Assembly: GCA_032718475.1 (NCBI GenBank)
Contig: JAUCBJ010006059.1
Coordinates: forward strand, 17,727-81,726
Length of the DNA stretch: 64,000 bases
Reading direction: 5' to 3'
From: Nemertoderma westbladi
Taxonomy: Eukaryota > Xenacoelomorpha > Nemertodermatida > Nemertodermatidae
In this document: piece by piece, positions 12,673 to 23,773 of the stretch
How positions within the stretch are numbered: the stretch's first letter is position 1
Layout of the letters: each line of letters opens with the position of its first letter
Program-made: the position numbers and the translations under genes
The notes under the pieces: generated by a model
Told to the model about the DNA's origin: nothing
What the model saw: the letters and a program-made list of their open reading frames with translations, nothing else
Database searches by the model: none

Positions 12673-12962
12673 ATGGCAACTACAAGTCGAACCTCCATGA
12701 GCAGCAACAGTAGCGACGATTCCAGAACAATCCACTCATCAAGTCAACTGAGCGAGATCGATCCTGCAGAGTGCCGTTGGGGGTTCCTCAACAGATTTCA
12801 GGGCGACCGCTGGAGGGACAACTGCGTTGCTAAATGGTTTCACGACTTTATCTACCCCCCGCCCGAAACAACGTCCCTGGATGACTTCGAGATAAAGTCG
12901 CCATGCCAACGGTCACGTCCTGGGAGCATCGACGACCTCGTCAAGGCAACGAGGTTGACCAG
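12673..12962 (+). CDS. KChIP-like calcium sensor, exon 1 (residues 1-97)
   Basis: ATG at 12673 opens MATTSRTSMSS; an in-frame TAG at 12628-12630 argues against extension unless an acceptor lies between. The exon ends in SLDDFEIKSPCQ...DDLVKATRLT-AG before the donor GTCAGTAAG. The end aligns with the segment just before the EF-hand core of Kv channel-interacting proteins (family pattern D-E-F-E-L-x-T-V-x-H-R-P...L-x-x-x-T-K-F-T). The Ser-rich first 30 residues and a basic, aromatic stretch (CRWGFLNRFQGDRWRDNC) form a variable N-terminus, as usual for KChIPs. There is no N-terminal Gly for myristoylation. Splicing to exon 2 completes codon 97 as Arg. KChIPs bind Kv4 potassium channel N-termini and tune their gating and surface expression. 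Confidence 0.75.
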
Positions 12963-14037
12963 GTCAGTAAGACGTCAATAATTACCTAATTACCGTTACA
13001 ATGTGGAAATGTTTTAATAATAATTAATTAAAAACGTGGGAGTGCAATTTAGCATAATTTTGTCGATTACAGACAATGCGGTTCACAGATACACTTCGCG
13101 GTGACAACAAGATTACAGCGCTGTCAAAGTGCGTTCGTTCTAAACGTGACGCAAAACTAGAACTAAGAAAAACTATAACAAAGGCCAAGAAAACTCGCAA
13201 TATTTATCATGTGAAATTTGGAATTCAGTAACTGAGATTTACTCAGATTATTATCGCAATTAGAAACGCCCTTTCTCGTTACATTATTAAACGAGGCCAG
13301 CCCTACAAGAACAATTGGATTAAGATTCCATTATGATGTGACAGCATAATTGTCTCATCAGTTAGCGGGGTTGTATTGAACTTCTCATTCTTCTATCCTA
13401 TTCGTTTTCAGATTTGGACACTCATCAGCCTCACAGATTTGAATTAATAGTGGAATATCTGTCAGAATATGGAACTATTTATCGACATAAATTAAGTTGA
13501 TGACAGTAATTTCGATATGAGACTCAATTAACCTTTTTAAATTTATCCCGCCCTGCACTACTGTAAAGAGAGCCTATTCCTTCATTTCTTTCGTAAATCA
13601 CTCTGTAGTATTGCGTTCAGAAATGCTGGAATTCTGCGGGTAGGATTTTTCACTCACTCACCCCCCAAAAAGGTGGACTTTCCGTGTGCAGCAATTCCCT
13701 GTGTGTGTACTCCCACAATTTTTAAATAAGCGACATTGATATTTTCAGTATATTTCTAGAACTACTGTCTGAATTTCTGCGCGGAGAAATGGCGGAGGTG
13801 AAGAGGTCCATAAATATGACCTCTAATGGTATATTATTCCTCGCGATATTTTTACAATAATTCTCTTGACTCTACTGTAACACATGGTGATTAGCCCACA
13901 ATTCCATTTGTATCCTCACGACTAAAGTAGTAGGATATGGTATCCTCCATATCACACCGAAACCACCGTAATGATTTACAGTACCATTAGGCCAACGCCA
14001 GAGCAATTTTGGAATTGTTCATTTTGGAGAATGGCTA
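12963..14037. other. Intron 1, left part; no feature
   Basis: First kilobase of the inferred 10.65-kb intron 1 (12963-23613). No coding signal is recognised. Confidence 0.55.
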
Positions 14038-14042
14038 TTCAT

Positions 14043-14612
14043 TGTGACGGGATCAGGGGATCCCGACCGGTTTATTGCGTTACGCGTCACCGTGTAATTG
14101 AGAAGAAGATAATAGTTTGTTGTTGTTGTTCTAATGTTGTTATAGATTAACTGATGACTGATATAGAATATGATAGCACAGTTGTCGATATATGCAGTAT
14201 AGTCTGCTGACCGGTAAATATATGATGGCGGTGACGGTACGAAATTGTCACCGATCTGCACTAGATGACTGATAACTGAACGACTGACCGGTAATGAGAT
14301 ATAATATATATATCTAATTATGGCTACACTACCTTGGCCTTCGTTCAGTGGATGCTCTCCGCTCCCATTGGTTAATATACTAATTCTCGCCTCCACCTCT
14401 GTGGGAGTGCTTCCCCCCCGCGGCTGTTACTTCCCCTCTCGAGGTAGCTTGAGCTCTAACCTCCTTTGTGTGTGGCCTTCGGGGCCGTGTGTTGTCCCCG
14501 TTATTGGGGGTGATACGAGATTAATTGTGATTAACCTCGTATCCCCAATATTGCTGAAAATGCCACTTCCCAACTTTATGGGGATAGTGAGGCGGAATTG
14601 AATCCGCTCACA
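14043..14612 (-). repeat. LTR (3' LTR if the element runs on the minus strand)
   Basis: 570 bp, TG...CA termini. It contains an ATATAATATATATATC stretch near 14300 and, near 14467-14545, TGTGTGGCCTTCGGGGCCG followed by a short inverted repeat around GATACGAGATTAATTGTGAT. Confidence 0.85.
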
Positions 14613-15059
14613 CTCCCCCCCATGCTATCTTCCCGGTGAGAAGATAGCATCACCTTCGAGTGCGCTTCAATCCCGCTGGAACCCGATCTACCATCGGGTG
14701 TGGGGTGGAGTCGGTTTTCCAGGCCGCTCCCTCTGGGTATGATATTACTACCCTCTCTTGGTGCAACTTCGACCTGTGTTGCACCAAGACATCTGGCGTC
14801 TCGGTTCGAGACATTTGTGGATTCTCACACAATTTTAAAAACCCTCTCACTCTGAACTCTGACTTCTCACTCTACTCTATCTTACTTCCTCTCTGCTCGC
14901 TTTAACTCCACCCTGAATTGCACTCCTGCACTCTCTCTCGCCAACACCTCCTCTCCAGACTTCTCTCGGGACTGCTCTTATACTCTCTACCACTCCCAAA
15001 GGCGCTAAATCTCTTATGCTACCCCTGTGCTATCATTCTATCTACCTTGCTACTTACTT

Positions 15060-15960
15060 CTTACTTACTACTTCCTATCTAACTCTCTTACTACTTACTT
15101 ACTTACTACTTACTTACTTACTACTTACTCCCTAATTCTACTAACTCTCTAACTCTAACTGGCTCTCTAACTCTACTAACTCTAACTAACTCCTAACTCT
15201 CTAACTCCTAACTCTACTAACTCTCTGACTCCTCTAAGTCTACTAACTCTCTACCTCTACTAACTCTCTAACCCTCTAACTAGAACTCTCTAACTCTACT
15301 AACTCTCTAACTCCTAACTCTACTAACTCTCATAAGTCTACTAACTCTCTTAAGTCTACTAACTCTCTACCTCTGCTAACTCTCTGACTACGTGGCGCTT
15401 TCGGTGCCCACAACCCCTCTGCTACTACCTCTGCGTGGCGCTTCCGGTGCCCACAACCCCTCTGCTACTCTTCTATCTACGTGGCGCTTTCAGTGCCCAC
15501 AACCCCTCTACTACTACTCGTGGCATGTCAATATACCACACTCCCTTACTGCCTACTTCTAACGGTACCACGTACCCCTCTACTCCCGTGGTATGTTTAT
15601 ATACCACACTCCCTATACCTGCCGACTTCTAACCCTATGGTACTACGTACCCTCCTACTCCCGTGGTATGTCTATATACCACACTCCCTATACCCGCCGA
15701 CTTCTAACCTAATGGTACTACGTACCCCCCTACTCCCATGGTATGTCTATATACCACACTCCCTACACCCGCCGACTTCTAACCAAACGGTACTACGTAC
15801 CCCCCTACTCCCGTGGTATGTCTATATACCACACTCCCTATACCCGCCGACTTCTAACGTTAACTAACTTCTACTAACTTTCTTACTTACCTACTATCTA
15901 ACTATCTACTACCTATCTGACTACTAACTTCTTACTAACTTCTACTGACTTCTACTTACT
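15060..15960. repeat. Low-complexity and 72-bp tandem repeats inside the LTR element
   Basis: 15060-15400 is a CTACTAACTCTCTAACTC-type pyrimidine-rich tract. About 15435-15860 holds about five units of roughly 72 bp with CGTGGTATGTCTATATACCA and CTCCCTATACCCGCCGACTT, each containing a small palindrome (TGGTATGTCTATATACCA). Open frames here arise from the periodicity. Confidence 0.7.
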
Positions 15961-16083
15961 TATTATTTTATTATTTTTATTATTTTTAATTATTTATGTG
16001 TGGGAAGGGCGTCTCGCCCTCATCCCCACCCCCCTCAGTCCAAAATATTGGACGACTAAACTTCATCTAACTTCATCTAAACT

Positions 16084-16662
16084 TCAAGGGCGATTCTTCC
16101 AACAGGCACTCTCCCACTGCTCCCCTTGTAGGTCCTGTAGGATTCGCCACACTCTCCTCGCCAATTCCAACTCACCAGGAATTGGTTCTCCGTCTTCTGC
16201 CACCCTAAAATCGGGTCTCTCCGCCGCCTTCTTAATTTCCTCATTTCTTGGCAGCAAAATGCCACCCTTCGTCTGGTCGTCTCCTGGCGGTAGAATGAAA
16301 AGGAATCGGAAGAATAGATAAAACAGAACGGACAATAGTAATCCTATCCCTTTCCATCCTGTCTTCTTACTCGACCTCCCCCTTGTTGGTATGCCCCTCA
16401 ACTGGACCGGCGTCTCTTCCGGACACTCCTCTGGACACTCCTCCGGACACTCCTCCGGGTTGTCCTCCGGACATCTCGCCGTCCGCTCCTCTCCATCCCC
16501 ATACCGATACTTGCTGGGAACATCCTTGTTCCATCCCATTGTCTCTAAGTCTTCCGCATCAAATCCATTCTCCTCCGCCCACTCTCTTACTGTTACTTCT
16601 CCTTCTAGCTTATCTACCGTCTCTGGTTTCTCCTCTATGTCCTTAACGGTGCCTGGTAGCAT
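16084..16662 (-). CDS. Hypothetical membrane protein ORF in the LTR element
   Basis: 192 codons in the sense orientation inferred for the element. An acidic N-terminal region (1-62) is followed by a Pro-Glu-Cys repeat (about 64-84, units PEEC). A basic patch (RGRSSKKTGWK) comes next, then one hydrophobic segment (about 105-125, GIGLLLSVLFYLFFRFLFIL) and a charged C-terminal tail. I recognise no family. It may be an accessory gene of the retroelement or chance. Coding use is suggested only by its length and the protein-like domain order. Confidence 0.35.
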   Translation of the reverse strand: MLPGTVKDIEEKPETVDKLEGEVTVREWAEENGFDAEDLETMGWNKDVPSKYRYGDGEERTARCPEDNPEECPEECPEECPEETPVQLRGIPTRGRSSKKTGWKGIGLLLSVLFYLFFRFLFILPPGDDQTKGGILLPRNEEIKKAAERPDFRVAEDGEPIPGELELARRVWRILQDLQGEQWESACWKNRP

Positions 16663-16672
16663 GCACCCTGAC

Positions 16673-16908
16673 TCTGTGGGAGTGCTCCCCTCCCCCCCCC
16701 CCCCCCCCCCCCCCGCTACTGTTACTTCCCCTCTCTAGGTAGCTTGATCTCTAACCTCCTTTGTGTGTGGCCTTCGGGGCCGTGTGTTGTCCCCGTTATT
16801 GGGGGTGATACGAGATTAATTGTGATTAACCTCGTATCCCCAATATTGCTGAAAACGCCAATTCCCAACTTTATGGGGATAGTGAGGCGGAATTGAATCC
16901 GCTCACAG
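16673..16908 (-). repeat. Partial LTR copy abutting the right LTR
   Basis: Repeats the LTR half from CTCTGTGGGAGTGC to CCGCTCACA, including a poly-C run (16692-16714). It is followed by 26 bp that are the inverse of an LTR-internal segment (GTGCAGATCGGTGACAATTT) and then by the full right LTR. Probably a recombination or template-switch product. Confidence 0.75.
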
Positions 16909-16934
16909 AGTGCAGATCGGTGACAATTTCGTAC

Positions 16935-17518
16935 TGTGACGGGATCAGGGGATCCCGACCGGTTTATTGCGTTACGCGTCACCGTGTAATTGAGAAGAAG
17001 ATAATAGTTTGTTGTTGTTGTTCTAATGTTGTTATAGATTAACTGATGACTGATATAGAATATGATAGCACAGTTGTCGATATATGCAGTATAGTCTGCT
17101 GACCGGTAAATATATGATGGCGGTGACGGTACGAAATTGTCACTGATCTGCACTAGATGACTGATAACTGAATGACTGACCGGTAATGAGATATAATATA
17201 TATATCTAATTATGGCTACACTACCTTGGCCTTCGTTCAGTGGATGCTCTCCGCTCCCATTGGTTAATATACTAATGCTCGCCTCCACCTCTGTGGGAGT
17301 GCTCCCCCCCCCCCCCCCCCCCCCCGCTGCTGTTACTTCCCCTCTCGAGGTAGCTTGACCTCTAACCTCCTTTGTGTGTGGCCTTCGGGGCCGTGTGTTG
17401 TCCCCGTTATTGGGGGTGATACGAGATTAATTGTGATTAACCTCGTATCCCCAATATTGCTGAAAACGCCACTTCCCAGCTTTATGGGGATAGTGAGGCG
17501 GAATTGAATCCGCTCACA
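16935..17518 (-). repeat. LTR (5' LTR if the element runs on the minus strand)
   Basis: 584 bp, the same termini as 14043-14612. It is longer mainly because of a poly-C run at 17304-17325. Right flank TTCAT completes the target duplication. Confidence 0.85.
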
Positions 17519-18164
17519 TTCATTGGAATATTTCTTTAAAAAAAAAAAAAATATACATTCAAAAATCCATGGAAGAAATTCATCATTGGAACTGGACAAT
17601 GTAATGTTAGTTCTGCCAACATATAATTAGAATTAGTCAATTAGAATTAGGAATTCACAACGGAAATTATAATATTCCATTGTGACAGCCTAATCAATCA
17701 GAAGAAGAATGATTGCAGGTTAAATAATCCAGCTCGGTCCTTCATATCTATCCTTCCATAACATTTTGCACCCTACAGGTTTAAAATAATTTGCATTAAT
17801 CCGCAAATTGATTACATTTCCCGATTGCCCTCGAAGACTGTAGAGGTACCGGTACTTGTACTATAAGTGTATAATATTGTATACCTAGACTGAGATTCCT
17901 AGTATATCCTATACTGTTAGCGTTGCAAGAAGGAATGACATTAATCAATCATTGATATATAATACAAAAGTCAATTATCCATACTTTCCTGTCATACTAA
18001 AATCCCAACTGAACCGAAAGAAAGAACACAAAAGAACAAACCAATAGAACCCCGCAATAATCTAATAGAACCCAAACAATAATCTAATGTGTTATGACGG
18101 ATAGCGAACAAAGGAGATAATCAAGATCGCCTAGAAATTCGATAATCGATGATCATAGGCATAC

Positions 18165-18298
18165 GGGAGGGGGGCAGGGAGCAGGGGGGCAGGGAGCAAG
18201 GGGGCAGGGAGAAGGGGGGCAGGGAGCAAGGGGGCAGGGAGCAGGGGGGCAGGGAGCAGGGGGCAGGGAGCAGGGGGCAGGGAGCCGGGGGGAGGGGG
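18165..18298. repeat. G-rich minisatellite, about 15-16 bp unit
   Basis: About eight units of AGGGGGGCAGGGAGC. The plus strand has many G3+ runs at short spacing, so G-quadruplex formation is plausible. The ORFs on both strands are repeat artefacts. Confidence 0.85.
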
Positions 18299-18565
18299 CA
18301 ATTGCACCCCTGCCCCAAACCAAATTTCTTAGGGTTGAACTTACAGGCATAAATAAAGAAGGGCGAAATTTTTGAGTATTATAGTACTGCAAACGGAGAT
18401 TAGTTCCATTCCCTTACTCTTACGTCGATGATATTCTCATGATGAAAACCCAGTTTTATTTGATGATAATCGGTCTTCCCTCAATAACAGGCTATTGAGA
18501 ATACAATAAGTCGTACTTATAAGTCAAAATAATGAAGACCTATAAATAAATGAAACAGAGAGTAG

Positions 18566-21500
18566 TTATTAGGTCCGCGAAGCGAGACCTCTACTAGCCA
18601 CTCCGTTACTAGGTCCACAAAGCGATACCTCTAGTAGCCACTCCGTTATTAGGTCCGCGAAGCGAGACCTCTAGTAGCCACTCCATTATTAGGTCCATGA
18701 AGCAAGACCTCTAGTAGCCACTCCGTTATTAGGTCCGCGAAGTGAGACCTCTAGAAGCCACTCCGTTATTAGGTCCGCGAAGCGAGACCTCTAGTAGCCA
18801 CTCCATTATTAGGTCCGTGAAGCAAGACCTCTAGTAGCCACTCCATTATTAGGTCCGCAAAGCGAGACCTCTAGTAGCCACTCCGTTATTAGGTCCGTGA
18901 AGCAAGACCTCTAGTAGCAACCCCATTATTAGGTCCGTGAAGCAAGACCTCTAGTAGCCACTCCATTATTACGTCCACGAAGCAAGACCTCTAGTAGCCA
19001 CTCCGTTATTAGGTCCGCGAAGCGAGACCTCTAGTAGCCACTCCAATATTAGGTCCGTGAAGCAAGACCTCTAGTAGCCACTCCGTTACTAGGTCCGCGA
19101 AGCGAGACCTCTAGTAGCAACCCCATTATTAGGTCCATGAAGCAAGACCTCTCGTAGCCACTCCGTTATTAGGTCCATGAAGCGAGACCTCTAGTGGCCA
19201 CTCCGTTATTAGGTCCGTGAAGCGAGACCTCTAGTAGCCACTCCATTATTAAGTCCGTGAAGCGAGACCTCTAGTAGCCACTCCGTTATTAGGTCCGCGA
19301 AGCGAGACCTCTAGTAGCCACACCATTATTAGGTCCATGAAGCAAGACCTCTAGTAGCCACTCCGTTATTAGGTCCGCAAAGCGAGACCTCTAGTAGCCA
19401 CTCCATTATTAGGTCCGTGAAGCAAGACCTCTAGTAGCCACTCTGTTATTAGGTCTGCAAAGCGAGACCTTTAGTAGCCACTCCATTATTACAGTAGGTC
19501 CACAAAGCGAGACCTCTAATAGCCACTCTGTTATTACAGTAGGTCCACGAAGAGAGACCTCTAATAGCCAATCCGTTATAAGGTTAGCAAAGCGAGACCT
19601 CTAGTTGCCACTCCGTTATTAGGTCCGCGAAGCGAGACCTCTAGTTGCCACTCCATTATTAGGTCCGCAAAGCGAGACCTCTAGTAACCACTCCGTTATT
19701 AGGTCCGCGAAGCTAAACCTCTAGTAGCCATTCCGTTATTAGGTCCGCAAAGCGAGACCTCTAGTTGCCACTCTGTTATTAGGTCCGCGAAGTGAGACCT
19801 CTAGTAGCCACTCCGTTATTAGGTCCACGAAGCAAAACCTCTAGTAGCCACTCCGTTATTAGGTCCGCAAAGCGAGACTTTTAGTAGCCACTCCGTTATT
19901 ACAGTAGTTCCACGAAGCGAGACCTCTAGTAGCCACTCTATTATTACAGTAGGTCCACGAAGCGAGACCTCTAGTAGCCATTCCGTTATTACAGTAGGTC
20001 CACGAAGCGAGACCTCTAGTAGCCACTCCATTATTACAGTAGGTCCACGAAGAGAGACCTCTAATAGCCACTCCGTTATTAGGTCTGCAAAGCGAGACCT
20101 CTAGTTGCCACTCCATTATTAGGTCCGCGAAGCGAGACCTTTAGTAGCCACTCCATTATTACAGAAGGTCCACAAAGCAAGACCTCTAATAGCCACTCCG
20201 TTATTACAGTAGGTCCACGAAGAGAGACCTCTAATAGCCAATCCGTTATTAGGTCCGCAAAGCGAGACCTCTAGTTGCCACTCCGTTATTAGGTCCGCGA
20301 AGCGAGACCTCTAGTTGCCACTCCGTTATTAGGTCCGCAAAGCGAGACCTCTAGTAACCACTCCATTATTAGGTCCGCGAAGCTAAACCTCTAGTAGCCA
20401 TTCCATTATTAGGTCCGGAAAGCGAGACCTCTAGTTGCCACTCCATTATTAGGTCCGCGAAGCGAGACCTCTAGTTGCCACTCCGTTGTTAGGTCCACGA
20501 AGCGAGACCTCTAGTAGCCACTCCGTTATTACAGTAGGTCCACAAAGAGAGACCTCTAATAGCCAATCCGTTATTAGGTCCGCAAAGCGAGACCTCTAGT
20601 TGCCACTCCGTTATTAGGTCCGCAAAGCGAGACTTTTAGTAGCCACTCCGTTATTACAGTAGTTCCACGAAGTGAGACCTCTAGTAGCCACTCTATTATT
20701 ACAGTAGGTCCACGAAGCGAGACCTCTAGTAGCCATTCCGTTATTACAGTAGGTCCACGAAGCGAGACCTCTAGTAGCCACTCCATTATTACAGTAGGTC
20801 CACGAAGAGAGACCTCTAATAGCCACTCCATTATTAGGTCTGCAAAGCGAGACCTCTAGTTGCCACTCCGTTATTAGGTCCGCGAAGCGAGACCTTTAGT
20901 AGCCACTCCATTATTACAGAAGGTCCACAAAGCAAGACCTCTAATAGCCACTCCGTTATTACAGTAGGTCCACGAAGAGAGACCTCTAATAGCCAATCCG
21001 TTATTAGGTCCGCAAAGCGAGACCTCTAGTTGCCACTCCGTTATTAGGTCCGCGAAGCGAGACCTCTAGTTGCCACTCCGTTATTAGGTCCGCAAAGCGA
21101 GACCTCTAGTAACCACTCCGTTATTAGGTCCGCGAAGCTAAACCTCTAGTAGCCATTCCATTATTAGGTCCGCAAAGCGAGACCTCTAGTTGCCACTCCA
21201 TTATTAGGTCCGCGAAGCGAGACCTCTAGTTGCCACTCCATTGTTAGGTCCACGAAGCGAGACCTCTAGTAGCCACTCCGTTATTACAGTAGGTCCACAA
21301 AGAGAGACCTCTAATAGCCAATCCGTTATTAGGTCCGCAAAGCGAGACCTCTAGTTGCCACTCCGTTATTAGGTCCGCGAAGCGAGACCTCTAGTTGCCA
21401 CTCCATTATTAGGTCCGCAAAGCGAGACCTCTAGTAACCACTCCGTTATTAGGTCCGCGAAGCTAAACCTCTAGTAGCCATTCCGTTATTAGGTCCGCAA

Positions 21501-22868
21501 AGCGAGACCTCTAGTTGCCACTCCATTATTAGGTCCGCGAAGTGAGACCTCTAGTAGCCACTCGGTTATTAGGTCCGCGAAGCAAAACCTCTAATAGCCA
21601 CTCCATTATTAGGTCTGCAAAGCGAGACCTCTAGTTGCCACTCCGTTATTAGGTCCGCGAAGCGAGACCTCTAGTTGCCACTCCGTTATTAGGTCAGCGA
21701 AGCGAGACTTCTAGTAGCCACTCCGTTATTACAGTAGTTCCACGAAGCGAGACCTCTAGTAGCCACTCCATTATTACAGTAGGTCCACGAAGCAAAACCT
21801 CTAGTAGCCACTCCGTTATTAGGTCCGCGAAGCTAAACCTCTAGTAGCCACTCCGTTATTAGGTCCGCGAAGCGAGACCTCTAGTTGCCACTCTGTTATT
21901 AGGTCCATGAAGCGAAACCTCTAGTAGCCACTCTGTTATTAGGTCCGCAAAGCGAGACCTTTAGTAGCCACTCCATTATTAGGTCCGTGAAGCAAGACCT
22001 CTAGTAGCCACTCTGTTATTAGGTCCGCAAAGCGAGACCTTTAGTAGCCACTCCATTATTACAGAAGGTCCACAAAGCAAGACCTCTAATAGCCACTCCG
22101 TTATTACAGTAGGTCCACGAAGAGATCTCTAATAGCCAATCCGTTATTTGGTCCGCAAAGCGAGACCTCTAGTTGCCACTCCGTTATTAGGTCCGCGAAG
22201 CGAGACCTCTAGTTGCCACCCCGTTATTAGGTCCGCGAAGCGAGACCTCTAGTTGCCACTCTGTTATTAGGTCCGCGAAGCTAAACCTCTAGTAGCCACT
22301 CCGTTATTAGGTCCGCGAAGCAAAACCTCTAGTAGCCACTCCATTATTAGGTCCGCAAAGCTAGACTTCTAGTAGCCACTCCGTTATTACAGTAGTTCCA
22401 CGAAGCGAGACCTCTAGTAGCCACTCTGTTATTAGGTCCATGAAGCGAAACCTCTAGTAGCCACTCCGTTATTAGGTCCGCGAAGCGAGACCTCTAGTTG
22501 CCACTCTGTTATTAGGTCCGCGAAGTGAAACCTCTAGTAGCTACTCCCTTATTAAGTCCGCGAAGTGAGACCTCTAGTTGCCACTCCATTATTAGGTCCG
22601 CAAAGCAAGGCCTCTAGTAGCCACTCCGTTATTAGGTCCGCGAAGCGAAACCTCCAGTAGCCTGCTCCGTTATTAGGTCCACGAAGCGAAACCTCTAGTA
22701 GCCACTCCATTATTAGGTCCGCGAAGCAAGACCTCTAGTTGCCACTCCGTTGTTAGGTCCACGAAGCGAGACCTCTAGTAGCCACTCCGTTATTAGGTCC
22801 GTGAAGGAAGACCTCTAGTAGCCACTCCGTTATTAGGTCCACGAAGCGAGACCTCTAGTAGCCACTCC
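18566..22868. repeat. 40-bp minisatellite, about 107 units (intron 1)
   Basis: The unit is TTATTAGGTCCGCGAAGCGA then GACCTCTAGTAGCCACTCCG. Variant units carry an ACAG insertion (TTATTACAGTAGGTCCACGA) or GTTGCC in place of GTAGCC. From about 19490 onward, blocks of several hundred bases recur in the same variant order, for example around 20160-20560, 20900-21290 and 21290-21500, showing block duplication. No coding role is seen. Confidence 0.9.
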
Positions 22869-22924
22869 CTTTGTTGTTGGGTTTGATGTTTGTGTTGTTG
22901 TTGATTTCTATATTGCTTTTGATA

Positions 22925-22990
22925 ACTTGGTACGGTTTGGTAGAGCGTTGGAATTCGAGAGAACCCGCTTCAATCCCACATTCAGATGTT
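22925..22990 (+). other. tRNA-like promoter boxes (pseudo-tRNA or SINE remnant)
   Basis: TTTGGTAGAGCGTTGG resembles an A box, and CGCTTCAATCCCAC about 30 bp later a B box. The stems do not pair well, so no functional tRNA is claimed. Confidence 0.3.
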
Positions 22991-23613
22991 ATGTTTTTCA
23001 AAGAAAATATTTAGGTTTTGTAAAATTGGTTTAATTGAAACTGGAAAGCATGAAGCAGGTTGTTAGTAAGAAGCCATTCAAGGAGTAGAAGTTAATGAGT
23101 TATTATATTGCGGACCTTTGAGGGATTTCGCACTTGTTTCTAACTCAAACAACACATGATTTACTACAAAGTACACTACTAAAAAATTTTGCGGATCATA
23201 TGTTTATTCATGGAAATTCTGCGTAAATTTGCATAACGCAAGCCAAACAAAAGGAACAGTAGGGAAAAGTAAGTAACAAATTGGTGATGTTCCAGAATAA
23301 TTTAATTAATTTCACAATAAGCTGTGATTCAATGGGAAATTAGTAATTATTTACACTGGCGTGTTACACATTAATTGCTATAGATTATATTAGTAGTATA
23401 CTTACATGATGTACATGATTTACTATATATATTAATTGTTATAGATGTGGGATTTATTAGGTGGGTTATATGAGATTATCATTTTCACTTAAGGCCAATA
23501 CAGTTATATTTATGGACTCATAATATATATCTAATCATAAGGAATCTAGAATGTCACATCTTATATTGTATATAGTGTATAGCGTATATATAGTGTATTG
23601 TATATATTTTTAG

Positions 23614-23773
23614 ACATGAAATAAAAATGATATATCGGAGTTTCAAGCAGGAGTGTCCGTCTGGGGTGGTGGATGAGACCACATTCACGTATATCTACAA
23701 CCAATTCTTTCCGCTAGGCAAGTCCGATGAATATTCACATTGTGTGTTCCGTAACATCGATAAGAATAAAGCG
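23614..23773 (+). CDS. KChIP-like calcium sensor, exon 2 (residues 97-150)
   Basis: The acceptor TATTTTTAG precedes A-CAT-GAA. With the AG of exon 1 the reading is R-HEIKMIYRSFKQECPSGVV, a strong match to the KChIP core segment (family: K-E-L-Q-V-L-Y-R-G-F-K-N-E-C-P-S-G-V-V). The exon covers EF-hand 1, which is non-binding in the whole neuronal calcium sensor family because of the Cys-Pro pair (C111-P112). It then enters EF-hand 2 and ends at IDKNKA, before donor GTGAGT. The EF2 loop (D146-E157) is therefore split by intron 2 after its fifth position, which is Ala rather than Asp/Asn/Ser. Confidence 0.9.

Larger units (their letters stand above)
14038..17523 (-). mobile_element. Complete non-autonomous LTR retrotransposon, minus orientation
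   Basis: Two LTRs (14043-14612 and 16935-17518) share nearly all of their sequence. Both begin TGTGACGGGATCAGG and end CCGCTCACA, and are flanked by the 5-bp target duplication TTCAT (14038-14042, 17519-17523). Minus orientation is favoured for two reasons. A minus-strand AATAAA (complement of 14071-14076) sits about 30 bp from the 14043 end. The base run touching the inner edge of the 14043-14612 LTR reads, on the minus strand, GGGGGGGAG, like a polypurine tract. No gag, protease, reverse transcriptase or integrase is seen in the 2.3-kb interior, so it must have moved with help from elsewhere. Confidence 0.85.

Noticed and set aside
18566-22868. CRISPR-like array of regular repeats
   Set aside because: The units are contiguous, without unique spacers, and the genome is eukaryotic; it is a minisatellite.
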